From contig CAJULE010000006.1 of NCBI GenBank assembly GCA_910587445.1, positions 28,352 through 92,351 on the forward strand: 64,000 nucleotides of DNA. The letters are read 5' to 3'. The translations under genes were made by a program, and so were the position numbers. Below the pieces are notes generated by a model, which ran no database searches, was not told the DNA's origin, and worked only from the letters and a program-made list of their open reading frames with translations. The DNA is from an uncultured Christensenellaceae bacterium (lineage in GTDB: Bacteria > Bacillota > Clostridia > Christensenellales > Pumilibacteraceae). Shown here piece by piece: positions 7,076-14,595 of the stretch; position 1 is the stretch's first letter, and every line of letters begins with the position of its first letter.

Positions 7076-8155
7076 ATGAAAATAGGCGTTCTTACGAGCG
7101 GCGGCGACTGCCCCGCGCTCAATGCCGTCCTTCGAGGACTCGGAAAGTATGTGTACAACAACATACCCAAAGCCGAAATAGTGGGTATTCCCGACGGCTA
7201 CGGCGGACTGATAAACGGCGAGAGCCGAAAGATGAAGGAATCGGATTTCTCGGGCATTTTAAACGTCGGCGGGACCATTCTCGGTACGTCGCGACAGCCG
7301 TTTAAGAAAATGACCGTGCTCGAGGGCGACGACCCCGTGACTAAAGCCGAGAAGATGAAGGAAAACTATAAGGCGATGAAGCTCGACTGTCTCGTCACTC
7401 TCGGCGGTGCGGGCACGCACAAATCCGCGGCGCTTTTATCGAGTCTCGGACTTAACGTCATAGGGCTGCCGAAAACCATAGACAACGATATTTTCGGAAC
7501 CGACGTCACGTTCGGTTTTCACACGGCGGTGGACGTCGCGACCGAGTGCATAGACCGCATCCACACGACGGCGGCAAGCCACGGCCGCACCATGCTCGTC
7601 GAGATCATGGGCAACAAGGTCGGGTGGCTGACTCTTTATGCGGGAATTGCGGGCGGAGCGGACATAATTCTTCTTCCCGAAATACCGTTTAACGTCGACA
7701 GAGTGGTCAAAAAGATCACCGAGCGCGCGGAAGGAGGCAAAGCCTTTTCCATAATAGCAATAGCCGAGGGCGCGATGACCGAAGAAGAGGCGAAACTCAA
7801 AAAGAAGGAACGCCTTGCCCGCCGCGCCGAAAAGGGTCAGACTACGATCACGCAGGAGCTTGCCGACATACTTCGCGAAAAAGTCGGCGTGGACACGCGT
7901 GTCGTTGTCCCCGGGCACATACAGCGCGGAGGCGCGCCGTCGCCGTACGACCGACTTATCTCGACGCAGGTCGGCTCGTATGCAGGCCATCTCATAAAGC
8001 AGGGCATATACGGCGTAAGCGTCGCAATAAACGGCGATACCATGACCTATAACAAGCTCGAAGACATCGCCGGCAAAATGAAATTCGTCCCCGCCGATCA
8101 TCCTCTTATAAAGGCGGCGCGGGATATTGGGATTTCGTTCGGTGTAAAGAGATAG
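7076..8155 (+). CDS. pfkA: 6-phosphofructokinase
   Basis: 359 residues, start after AAAGGAG. Phosphorylates fructose-6-phosphate in glycolysis. The N-terminus MKIGVLTSGGDCPALNA is the classic nucleotide-binding loop, PKTIDNDIFGTD is the substrate/catalytic loop with the base Asp, and PGHIQRGGAPSPYDR is the C-terminal F6P-binding motif. In the phosphate donor loop the usual GGDGS is GGAGTHKSA and the next loop has Lys (PKTIDND instead of PGTIDND); the Gly after the variable position favours ATP over pyrophosphate. Length is slightly above the 320-residue bacterial form. Confidence 0.92.
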   Translation: MKIGVLTSGGDCPALNAVLRGLGKYVYNNIPKAEIVGIPDGYGGLINGESRKMKESDFSGILNVGGTILGTSRQPFKKMTVLEGDDPVTKAEKMKENYKAMKLDCLVTLGGAGTHKSAALLSSLGLNVIGLPKTIDNDIFGTDVTFGFHTAVDVATECIDRIHTTAASHGRTMLVEIMGNKVGWLTLYAGIAGGADIILLPEIPFNVDRVVKKITERAEGGKAFSIIAIAEGAMTEEEAKLKKKERLARRAEKGQTTITQELADILREKVGVDTRVVVPGHIQRGGAPSPYDRLISTQVGSYAGHLIKQGIYGVSVAINGDTMTYNKLEDIAGKMKFVPADHPLIKAARDIGISFGVKR

Positions 8156-8281
8156 CCGAAGCCGTATTCATCGGCGCATACGGGCTACGTGCTTCTCGCC
8201 GAGCGGGCGCAGTACGGTTATGTACGGCAACCCGCTCGGCTCGTCGCCTGTTGCCCGTCTGCGCCGCGACTACGGCTTCGG
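8156..8281 (+). repeat. Covarying hairpin repeat, copy B
   Basis: Directly after pfkA. Base stem CCGAAGCCGTA/TACGGCTTCGG (11 bp, perfect), middle stem GCGCATACGGGC/GCCCGTCTGCGC with one mismatch, tip stem GCCGAGCGGG/CCCGCTCGGC and GTAC/GTAC. Same unpaired TTCATCG and GCGAC as copy A. Confidence 0.8.
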
Positions 8282-8406
8282 AGTGCGGAGATGTTCATCG
8301 CCTCGGGCGGGCTACGTGCGCCGTGCCCCTTGGTCATGTACGATTAAGTACATTCCCTGCGGGGCACAACCCCTGTTGCCCGTCTGCGCCGCGACTACGG
8401 CTTCGG
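8282..8406 (+). repeat. Covarying hairpin repeat, copy C
   Basis: In tandem with copy B. The right-hand 31 bp equal those of copy B, but the left base arm no longer pairs with it, suggesting recombination between copies. The tip stem GTGCCCC/GGGGCAC and terminal ATGTAC/GTACAT differ from B yet still pair. With copy B it fills the 313-bp gap before ppk; the remaining 62 bp hold only the ppk ribosome site. Confidence 0.7.
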
Positions 8407-8468
8407 GTGAAAAGAAACGCAAGACAAGTCGATCGTATTAAAGATAAAAACCGTAAAGGAGTAATCAA

Positions 8469-10526
8469 ATGAGCCGCAATATTTTTTGCTCGGGAGTTTA
8501 CATGAACCGCGAGTACAGTTGGATGCTTTTCAACGACCGTGTGCTCGATCAGGCGGAGGACGAAAGCAATCCGCTTTTGGAGAGGTGTAAATTTTTATCG
8601 ATATTCACGTCCAACCTCGACGAATTTTATATGGTGCGAGTGGGCTCTTTATACAACCAGATGATGGTTTCGCCCTCGTCCAAGGAGAACAAGACAAAGC
8701 TTACGGCGGCGGAGCAGACGGAGGGCATACTTGCCGAGACGAAGCCGAGATACAAGCGCCGTGCCGAGATATGGCGTTCGCTCAAAAAAGAGCTGAAGGC
8801 GGCGGGAGTAAAGGTCATGGGGGCGGACGAGCTCGGCGAGAAGCAGAAGAAGCAGGCGGGCGAATATTTCGTCGCGCATATTTTGCCTTACTTAAGTCCG
8901 CTCGTCATAGACGCCAAGCACCCTATGCTTCGCTTTGCAAACAAGTCTATGTGCGTAGTGTACGACTTGAATAAGGGAGACAAGAGCATGATAGGGCTGC
9001 TTCCCGTGCCAGAAAAGCTGCCGCGGCTTATCGAGCTTTCGGGCGGCAAAAAGAAGTCTCTCATTCCGCTCGAGGAGCTTATCCGCGGTTTCGGCGCGTA
9101 CTGTTTTCCGGGCTATACCGTCAAGGACAGCGCTCTTATCCGCATAACGCGCAACGCCGATTTCGAAACGGACGAATCGGACGTGGATTCCGAATACGAT
9201 TACGATTTTTCCAAGTATTTAAAGGACAAGATAGATATGCGCGCGTCGCTCGACGTCGTGCGCCTCGAAATAAACACGGCTTCGGACAAGATAAAGAGCT
9301 TTCTCATCAAAAATCTCGGGCTTAAAAAGAGCCGTTGCTTTACGGTCGCGGATTGCCTCGACTATAAGTTTTTGTTCTCGCTCGACAGATTTTTCCCGCC
9401 AGAGGTTGCGCCTTCGCTTAAGTATCCGCCGTTCAAGGGGCGCACGCCCAAAAGCCTCGACGACGGCGTAATGGCGCGCGCGATGAAAGAGGACATATTC
9501 CTGTCCTATCCGTTCGACAATATGGAAACCACCTTCGTCCGCCTTTTAAACGAATGTGCGGAATCGGACAAGGTGCGGAGCATTAAGATCACGATATACA
9601 GATTGAGTTCACGCTCCAAGGTCGTAGACGCGCTTTTGAAAGCGTGCGAAAACGGCAAGGACGTCACCGTCGTCATAGAACTTCTCGCCCGCTTCGACGA
9701 GGAAAGCAATATGTACTATGCAAACCTTCTCGCGGAGGCGGGCTGTACCGTCATATACGGCATGGGCAATTACAAGGTACATTCGAAAATCGTTTCCGTG
9801 GTGCTCGAGGACGGCGACAAGGTGCGCTATATAACGCATCTCGGAACGGGCAATTACAACGAGAGCACGGCAAAGCAGTATACCGATCTCAACATCATAA
9901 CGTCAGACGACAAGATAGGCGAGGACGCAGTCGCTTTTTTCAGAAACATAGCGATAGCAAACGTGGAGTACGAATACAACCGTCTGCTCGTTGCGCCCGA
10001 AACGCTTAAAAAAGGCTTTTCGGAGCTCATAGAGAGGGAAACCGAGCGCGCCGAAAACGGCGAGAGCGCGCGCATGATCATGAAGATGAACAGCCTTACC
10101 GACCGCGAGCTTATCGAAAAACTCATCGCCGCGTCCAAGGCGGGAGTAAAGATAGATCTCATTGTGCGCGGCATATGCTGTCTTATTCCCGGCGTCGAGG
10201 GGATAACCGAAAATATTACCGTCAAGAGCATAGTCGGGCGCTTCCTCGAGCACTCGAGGATATACGCGTTCGGCGACGGAGACGACGCGGAAATATTCAT
10301 CTCGAGCGCCGACCTTATGACGCGCAACATAGATAAGCGCGTGGAAATCGCGACGCCCGTTCTCGACAGGGGAATACGCAAAAAGATCCGCGGTATGCTC
10401 GATCTGATCCTGGCAGACAACGTAAAGGGGCGGTATCTTACAAATCGCGGCAAGTATGTAAAGAAAGAGATCGCGGACGGCGAGGAGCTTATCGACAGCC
10501 AAGCCGCAATGCTCGAAAAGCGATAA
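8469..10526 (+). CDS. ppk: Polyphosphate kinase 1
   Basis: 685 residues, the normal PPK1 length, with AAAGGAG before the ATG. It makes inorganic polyphosphate from ATP. Seen in order: N-domain REYSWMLFNDRVL, the SNLDEFYMVRVG motif, the ATP/phosphate region IYRLSSRSKVVDALLKACEN, and NYKVHSKIV with the histidine that is autophosphorylated, followed by THLGTGNYNESTAKQYTDL and the C-terminal SADLMTRNIDKRVEI. It leads a three-gene unit with the transposase-like gene and a small ORF. Confidence 0.95.
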   Translation: MSRNIFCSGVYMNREYSWMLFNDRVLDQAEDESNPLLERCKFLSIFTSNLDEFYMVRVGSLYNQMMVSPSSKENKTKLTAAEQTEGILAETKPRYKRRAEIWRSLKKELKAAGVKVMGADELGEKQKKQAGEYFVAHILPYLSPLVIDAKHPMLRFANKSMCVVYDLNKGDKSMIGLLPVPEKLPRLIELSGGKKKSLIPLEELIRGFGAYCFPGYTVKDSALIRITRNADFETDESDVDSEYDYDFSKYLKDKIDMRASLDVVRLEINTASDKIKSFLIKNLGLKKSRCFTVADCLDYKFLFSLDRFFPPEVAPSLKYPPFKGRTPKSLDDGVMARAMKEDIFLSYPFDNMETTFVRLLNECAESDKVRSIKITIYRLSSRSKVVDALLKACENGKDVTVVIELLARFDEESNMYYANLLAEAGCTVIYGMGNYKVHSKIVSVVLEDGDKVRYITHLGTGNYNESTAKQYTDLNIITSDDKIGEDAVAFFRNIAIANVEYEYNRLLVAPETLKKGFSELIERETERAENGESARMIMKMNSLTDRELIEKLIAASKAGVKIDLIVRGICCLIPGVEGITENITVKSIVGRFLEHSRIYAFGDGDDAEIFISSADLMTRNIDKRVEIATPVLDRGIRKKIRGMLDLILADNVKGRYLTNRGKYVKKEIADGEELIDSQAAMLEKR

Positions 10527-10541
10527 AGCGAGGCAAAAAAC

Positions 10542-11294
10542 ATGGCAAGGAAAGCAAGAGAGCGCGCAGAATCCGGAATATACTACGTCGAAATTTCGGG
10601 CAACAACAAACTCATATTCGTCGAGGACGACGATTGCCGTCGGTTTCTCGAGATACTCAAAGCTTCGGCGGAAGAAGACTTCGCCGAAATTTGCGCGTAC
10701 GTTTTGCTGTCGGAAAAAATCTGCCTCGTCGTAAAAGAGGGGCTCGGCGGCATATCGGATCTGATGCGCGACGTACTTCCGAAATATACCGCACGGTACA
10801 ACCGCAAGTATTCGCGAAGCGGCAAGTTGTTTTACGACCGCTTCAAGTCCCGTCCGCTCGAGACGGCGGAAGAGGCGCTCGACGCCGTGCGATACATACA
10901 CCGCCTTCCGCTCAAAAACGGTGCGAAGGAACTGAGATACGCTTTTTCGAGCTATGGCGCGTACGACAAGGGCGCGGCGGAACTCAAAGGCGGTACGGTG
11001 ATGATGCTTTGCGGCGATTCGGTTGCGCAGTTCCGTCTCGAAATGGAGAGGGAAAGCGGATTTATCGTCGAAAAGAAATCGCTTACCGACGCGGATATTG
11101 CCGAAATGCTTAAGGAGCGGCTTGCGGGACTTTCGGCGCAGGAGGTCGAAAACCTGAATCCCGAAAGACAAGCCGACGCCGTGCGATATCTTCACGATCG
11201 CGGAGTCAGCATACGCCGACTTGCCGCCCTTCTCGGAGTCAACAAGAGCGCGGTGGAACGCACGCTTAAGGCGGCGGGGGCGGAGAGCGTATGA
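10542..11294 (+). CDS. REP-associated tyrosine transposase-like protein without the HUH motif, plus C-terminal HTH
   Basis: 250 residues. The fold markers of Y1/REP transposases are present: MARKARERAESGIYYVEISG, IFVEDDDCRRFLEIL, CAYVLLSEKICLVVKEG, and YTARYNRKYSRSGKLFYDRF with the candidate catalytic Tyr. But the stretch that normally reads AFVLMPNHVHLL is AYVLLSEKICLV: both metal-binding histidines are replaced by Lys and Cys, so DNA cleavage is not expected. A C-terminal helix-turn-helix (VSIRRLAALLGVNKSAVERT) is kept, pointing to a domesticated DNA-binding role. Close to three of the four hairpin repeats. Confidence 0.75.
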   Translation: MARKARERAESGIYYVEISGNNKLIFVEDDDCRRFLEILKASAEEDFAEICAYVLLSEKICLVVKEGLGGISDLMRDVLPKYTARYNRKYSRSGKLFYDRFKSRPLETAEEALDAVRYIHRLPLKNGAKELRYAFSSYGAYDKGAAELKGGTVMMLCGDSVAQFRLEMERESGFIVEKKSLTDADIAEMLKERLAGLSAQEVENLNPERQADAVRYLHDRGVSIRRLAALLGVNKSAVERTLKAAGAESV

Positions 11295-11479
11295 CGGAAA
11301 GAGACTTTATGCGCCTCTTCGACAGCTTCGACGGAGAGATCAGTATGTCGGATTTCACGCCGGAGGAATGGGAGGAAATGGCGCATCTTTACGAGACCGA
11401 CTCAGAGGCTTTCAAGCGCAAATACTTCGAGCATTACGACGACGTGAAGAGTCCGTCGCTCAAAAAACAGGATTGGTAA
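11291..11479 (+). CDS. Small acidic hypothetical protein
   Basis: 62 residues, ATGA overlap with the transposase-like gene, which argues for real translation. Acidic and aromatic-rich (FTPEEWEEMAHLYETDSEAF), no known motif. Probably a partner of the preceding protein. Confidence 0.5.
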   Translation: MTERDFMRLFDSFDGEISMSDFTPEEWEEMAHLYETDSEAFKRKYFEHYDDVKSPSLKKQDW

Positions 11480-11582
11480 AAGTCCGTCCGCCGTACGTTT
11501 TTGCGGAGCGGAACGTGCAAACTTTATTTTATGAAAAAGAGAAACGCTCTTTGCGCAAAAAAAATGCAAAGAGCGTCGAATT

Positions 11583-11633
11583 TTGTCCACAATGTGGATA
11601 ACTATGTGGATAAACCCGTATGAATGTGGATAA
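11583..11633. promoter_or_regulatory. Cluster of four DnaA boxes
   Basis: Three exact consensus boxes TGTGGATAA (11593-11601, 11605-11613, 11625-11633) and one near-consensus box on the other strand, TTGTCCACA (11583-11591), in 51 bp between two convergent genes. An 11-bp inverted repeat ACGCTCTTTGC/GCAAAGAGCGT (11544-11576) lies just upstream. No dnaA or dnaN is in the window, so this may be a titration or regulatory site rather than the origin. Confidence 0.75.
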
Positions 11634-11641
11634 CTTCCGCT

Positions 11642-12283
11642 TTACTTGCGCTCGAAATCGCGCAAAAAGTTTTTCAGTCCGCCGAAAAGTATCCTTTCGA
11701 GCTTGTCCGCTATCTCGTCGAGACGAAGCTCTTTTCCGCTGTTGAACCTTAGGCGATAGACCTCGAACAGACCGGCAGTGCAAAAGTCTGCTATGAAGTC
11801 CGAAGATTCTTCGTCTATGACGCAGTAGTCTTCGAGCTGTTTTTTTACGGAGTTCTTTACGGTGTCCGTAAGCTTTGCTATTATGCCGTTGTCGCGCCCC
11901 GCCTTCATCAGGTGGCGAAAGAATTCGACGTCTCGGCTTACGGCGTCGGTTATTTTGCGAAGCAATATGTCGATACTGTTTGCGCCTTCGGGGAACTCGA
12001 CGTTTTCCATAAGCTCCTTTAGGACGTTCGCAAAGCCGTTTTCTATTTCGTCTATGAGAGAATGAATGCCCGCGTAGTAATAATAGAAGGTCTTGCGGTT
12101 GATCCCCGCTTTGTCCGCAATGTCCTTTATGGTTATGTCGTTGAAATCCTTTTCGCCGACAAGCTTGACGAATGCGTTGTGTATTGCCCGTTTTGTTGCG
12201 GGAACGCGTTTGTCCGGTTTTCTGCGTGGGCGGTCGTCGGTGGTTTTTGAGGCGCCCTTGTTGTCGAAATAATTTCCGTTCAT
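11642..12283 (-). CDS. TetR-family transcriptional regulator
   Basis: 213 residues from the ATG at 12283, chosen because AAGGA lies about 8 bases upstream; a longer in-frame start exists. HTH: ATKRAIHNAFVKLVGEKDFN, DITIKDIADKAGINRKTFYYYY, characteristic of TetR. The ligand domain contains a long helix with FFRHLMKAGRDNG, as in the C-terminal domain of DhaS-type TetR proteins. Target unknown; no divergent partner gene shares its promoter. Confidence 0.85.
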   Translation of the reverse strand: MNGNYFDNKGASKTTDDRPRRKPDKRVPATKRAIHNAFVKLVGEKDFNDITIKDIADKAGINRKTFYYYYAGIHSLIDEIENGFANVLKELMENVEFPEGANSIDILLRKITDAVSRDVEFFRHLMKAGRDNGIIAKLTDTVKNSVKKQLEDYCVIDEESSDFIADFCTAGLFEVYRLRFNSGKELRLDEIADKLERILFGGLKNFLRDFERK

Positions 12284-12380
12284 TGCCCGAATCCTTGTGA
12301 GTAACCTCTGTTTCGCTATTATATAACGCGTGCGCATAAAATGTCAAGAAACGAAAGGAGGGAAAACCGAAAGGCAAAAA

Positions 12381-12412
12381 GATAAGGGCGTCTCTCGTGA
12401 GACGCCCTTATC
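12381..12412 (-). terminator. Intrinsic terminator of the 12433 lipoprotein gene
   Basis: A perfect 14-bp stem GATAAGGGCGTCTC/GAGACGCCCTTATC with a 4-base loop, followed on the minus strand by TTTTTG. Confidence 0.85.
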
Positions 12413-12432
12413 CTTCAGGGGAGGGGGACTTG

Positions 12433-13326
12433 TCAGTGACTCGAAGGACGATCGGTGTTGTTCGTCCTCGAGAAAGCAAGCTCGATGTTTGTTTCGATCA
12501 TTATTTTGTCGACGTTGCAGCCTTGCGAACCGGAAGTGAGCACGACGGTGTTGTCGCCCGCAACGAGATTTATCGTGAGCTCGATTTCCACAAAGTGGCT
12601 GTACGCTACGCCGCTCGACATATCTTCCTGGGTAAGGTTGTCGAGTCCCTCTATCGTGTGTCCCGTAAGGTCGACTGCCGCCGAGTTAACGGCAAGAGTG
12701 GGCGCGCCTTCGCCGCCGAGGACGATGGGAGAGATTTTTCTGTCGCTCCACGAGCCGACTGCGGACGCTATGCGAAGCGTAAGCTTTACCTCGCCCGCGG
12801 CTTTTGCGTTGAATTTCCATGTTATGGTCTGACCCGTAGCGCTGCCGCCGAAGTAACCTACGTCGGATACGAGCGGTCCGTCCGTTTTACCCGATTCCGT
12901 AAATTCGTGACGGTCGAGCTCTACGACCATGGTTGCGTTCGAGGGTGCGCCTTCTCCGTCGTTTAGGACGGCGTTTTCCGCTTCGAAGTGATACACTCCG
13001 TCTATGGGAGCAACGGGAGCCGCGTCGAACATCTTGCAAACCGTGCATATGGAATTTGCAAACGTGTGTTCGGCTTTGGAGCCCGTCTCGTTCGTGTGTC
13101 CGCAGGTTGCCGCGTGCCAGTGATGCGTCTCGTCGGTCGTCCACTTCTTCGAGAACAGGTGGCTGTGTCCTTCGATGTCCTTTTGGCAGACGTCGCAAAT
13201 ACCGTCGGCGTCGACGTCATAGCAAGTCTTATGTACGGGTTCGGCGTCGCCGCACCCCACCGCAAGTACGGCGCAGGCAAGCGTAAGCACAAGAGCAAGT
13301 ACGACCGCCATAAAAGTCTTTTTCAT
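12433..13326 (-). CDS. Secreted lipoprotein with CBM-like domain
   Basis: 297 residues. Signal peptide MKKTFMAVVLALVLTLACAV with lipobox LAVGC, so it is anchored outside. Residues 30-100 carry paired cysteines and histidines (CYDVDADGICDVCQKD, HHWHAATCGH, CTVCKM) like the Cys/His repeats of clostridial surface proteins. From about 110 a beta-sandwich region begins with GVYHFEAENAVL, the usual opening of CBM6/35-type modules, and ends SQGCNVDKIMIE. Likely holds a polysaccharide near the cell. Its promoter shares an operator with the GH3 operon at 14596. Confidence 0.65.
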   Translation of the reverse strand: MKKTFMAVVLALVLTLACAVLAVGCGDAEPVHKTCYDVDADGICDVCQKDIEGHSHLFSKKWTTDETHHWHAATCGHTNETGSKAEHTFANSICTVCKMFDAAPVAPIDGVYHFEAENAVLNDGEGAPSNATMVVELDRHEFTESGKTDGPLVSDVGYFGGSATGQTITWKFNAKAAGEVKLTLRIASAVGSWSDRKISPIVLGGEGAPTLAVNSAAVDLTGHTIEGLDNLTQEDMSSGVAYSHFVEIELTINLVAGDNTVVLTSGSQGCNVDKIMIETNIELAFSRTNNTDRPSSH

Positions 13327-13391
13327 TATTTATTCCTCCGATAATTTTTTCGATTGATATTTTGAGGCGCAAAATATCTTTCATTACAACC

Positions 13392-13453
13392 ATTATAAAA
13401 AATTGCAAAGGGTGAAAGCAAGAAAAAATTTTTGATGTTATGGCAAAAAGTTT
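13392..13453 (-). promoter_or_regulatory. Promoter and AraC-type operator of the 12433 lipoprotein gene
   Basis: On the minus strand AAACTTT (13447-13453), part of AAACTTTTTGCCA, and AAAATTT (13426-13432) are 21 bp apart; -35 TTGCTT (13416-13421) begins 11 bp after the second half-site starts, and TATAAT is at 13392-13397. The same arrangement stands before the GH3 gene at 14596. Confidence 0.65.
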
Positions 13454-13513
13454 GGATTTGGCTTTTGCGGAGACAATCGGCCGCCGAAAGCGGGATTATT
13501 TTCGATTTTATAT

Positions 13514-13542
13514 TTGACAGAGAGTAAAATCTCTGTTACAAT
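13514..13542 (+). promoter_or_regulatory. Promoter of the AraC gene with inverted repeat
   Basis: TTGACA (13514-13519) and TACAAT (13537-13542), 17-bp spacer. ACAGAGA/TCTCTGT (13517-13536) is an inverted repeat filling the spacer, a likely repressor site. Confidence 0.7.
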
Positions 13543-13618
13543 AAGGTCGAATTTACTCGCAAGGATTTGCCGAACGGATAAATTCGATACCAAGGAATTC
13601 ATTAAGCGGGGAAGAATC

Positions 13619-14395
13619 ATGTTTTTTGAAACCAAACGCTCGATTGAAAAACATTATATATACACTCAGACGGACGAAAATCTCGCATTTTGCTCCCATG
13701 TGCACAACAGCTATGAGTTTATTACGGTGCTGGAAGGAGAGCTCGAATGTTCGGCGCGTTCCGAAAGCTTTCTGCTTAAAAAGGGAATGGCTATGCTCAT
13801 TCCGCCCAACCACGAGCACAGCTATGAGACGAAGGGAAGCTCGCGCAGCTTTCTGTGCGTGTTTTCCTCCGACTACGTTGCGGATTTCCATAAGGATATG
13901 CAAAGTTGTCGGGGGGGGGGAGCATTTTCTTTATTTCCCTTTACCGACGGCGGCGAAATCGAACTTTTGCGGGATCCGAGTACGAACAAATACACTTTGC
14001 GCTCGGTGCTGTACGGAATATGCGGCAGAGCGGTCGAGACGGCGGTCAGGTATTTCGACGAGGGCGGAAGCGGCGAGCTTTCCGTGAAGCTTCTGCGCTA
14101 TGTGCAGGAAAATTACAACAATCCTATAAGTCTCAAACAGATATCGCAGGAAATAGGGTATAACTATACGTACCTGTCAAATGTGTTCAATAAGATATTC
14201 GGGTGCGGCTTTTCTCGGTTTGTCAATCGTTTCCGCTCGCAGAATGCTGCGGAGTTGCTCACTACGACGAATCAGAGCATGGTGCAGATAAGCAACGCTT
14301 GCGGCTTCGAAAGTCTGAGAAGCTTCAACAAGCAATTCAAGCAGGATTACGGAGTATCTCCCACGGAATATCGCGTCAGGCACAGAAGAAAATAA
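13619..14395 (+). CDS. AraC-family transcriptional regulator with cupin sensor
   Basis: 258 residues from ATG 13619 (GGGGAAG upstream). N-terminal cupin: HVHNSYEFITVLEGELECSA and KKGMAMLIPPNHEHSYE. C-terminal double HTH: NPISLKQISQEIGYNYTYLS and SMVQISNACGFESLRSFNKQ ending in DYGVSPTEYR. It stands between the lipoprotein gene (divergent) and the GH3 operon (downstream), both of which carry the same paired half-site operator, so it is the probable activator. The linker is encoded by a run of ten G (13911-13920); any slip of one base would truncate the protein before its DNA-binding domain. Confidence 0.9.
   Translation: MFFETKRSIEKHYIYTQTDENLAFCSHVHNSYEFITVLEGELECSARSESFLLKKGMAMLIPPNHEHSYETKGSSRSFLCVFSSDYVADFHKDMQSCRGGGAFSLFPFTDGGEIELLRDPSTNKYTLRSVLYGICGRAVETAVRYFDEGGSGELSVKLLRYVQENYNNPISLKQISQEIGYNYTYLSNVFNKIFGCGFSRFVNRFRSQNAAELLTTTNQSMVQISNACGFESLRSFNKQFKQDYGVSPTEYRVRHRRK
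13911..13920 (+). repeat. G10 homopolymer tract inside the AraC gene
   Basis: Ten G in a row encode Gly-Gly-Gly in the interdomain linker. Such tracts slip readily in replication; the frame is open only with this length or a multiple of three away. Confidence 0.8.
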
Positions 14396-14415
14396 AAGCG
14401 GAAAAACGGCAAAAG

Positions 14416-14453
14416 AACAGGCGCGACTTACGACGAAACGCGCCTGTTTTTTC
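14416..14453 (+). terminator. Terminator of the AraC gene
   Basis: AACAGGCGCG pairs with CGCGCCTGTT around a 13-base loop and is followed by TTTTTT. Confidence 0.85.
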
Positions 14454-14480
14454 TATGTTTTTCTTTAGGTGGCAACACCT

Positions 14481-14541
14481 AAACTTTTTGCCACATTTCT
14501 CAAACTTTGTTCTTGAAATCGTTTTTTGTATGCTTTATCAT
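14481..14541 (+). promoter_or_regulatory. Promoter and AraC-type operator of the GH3 operon
   Basis: Direct repeats AAACTTT at 14481-14487 and 14502-14508 (21 bp apart), -35 TTGAAA 14513-14518, -10 TATCAT 14536-14541, spacer 17. The first half-site continues as TTGCCA exactly as at 13441-13453. GTGGCAA/TTGCCAC (14469-14494) is an additional inverted repeat. Confidence 0.7.
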
Positions 14542-14595
14542 GAAAATGAAGCGAGTAAGACTATACTCGTAATTTTCAAGGAGGATATATTGAGA

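Noticed and set aside
11544..11576. Inverted repeat ACGCTCTTTGC/GCAAAGAGCGT taken as a terminator
   Set aside because: The A-run lies in the loop and no T-run follows on either strand, so terminator function is not supported.
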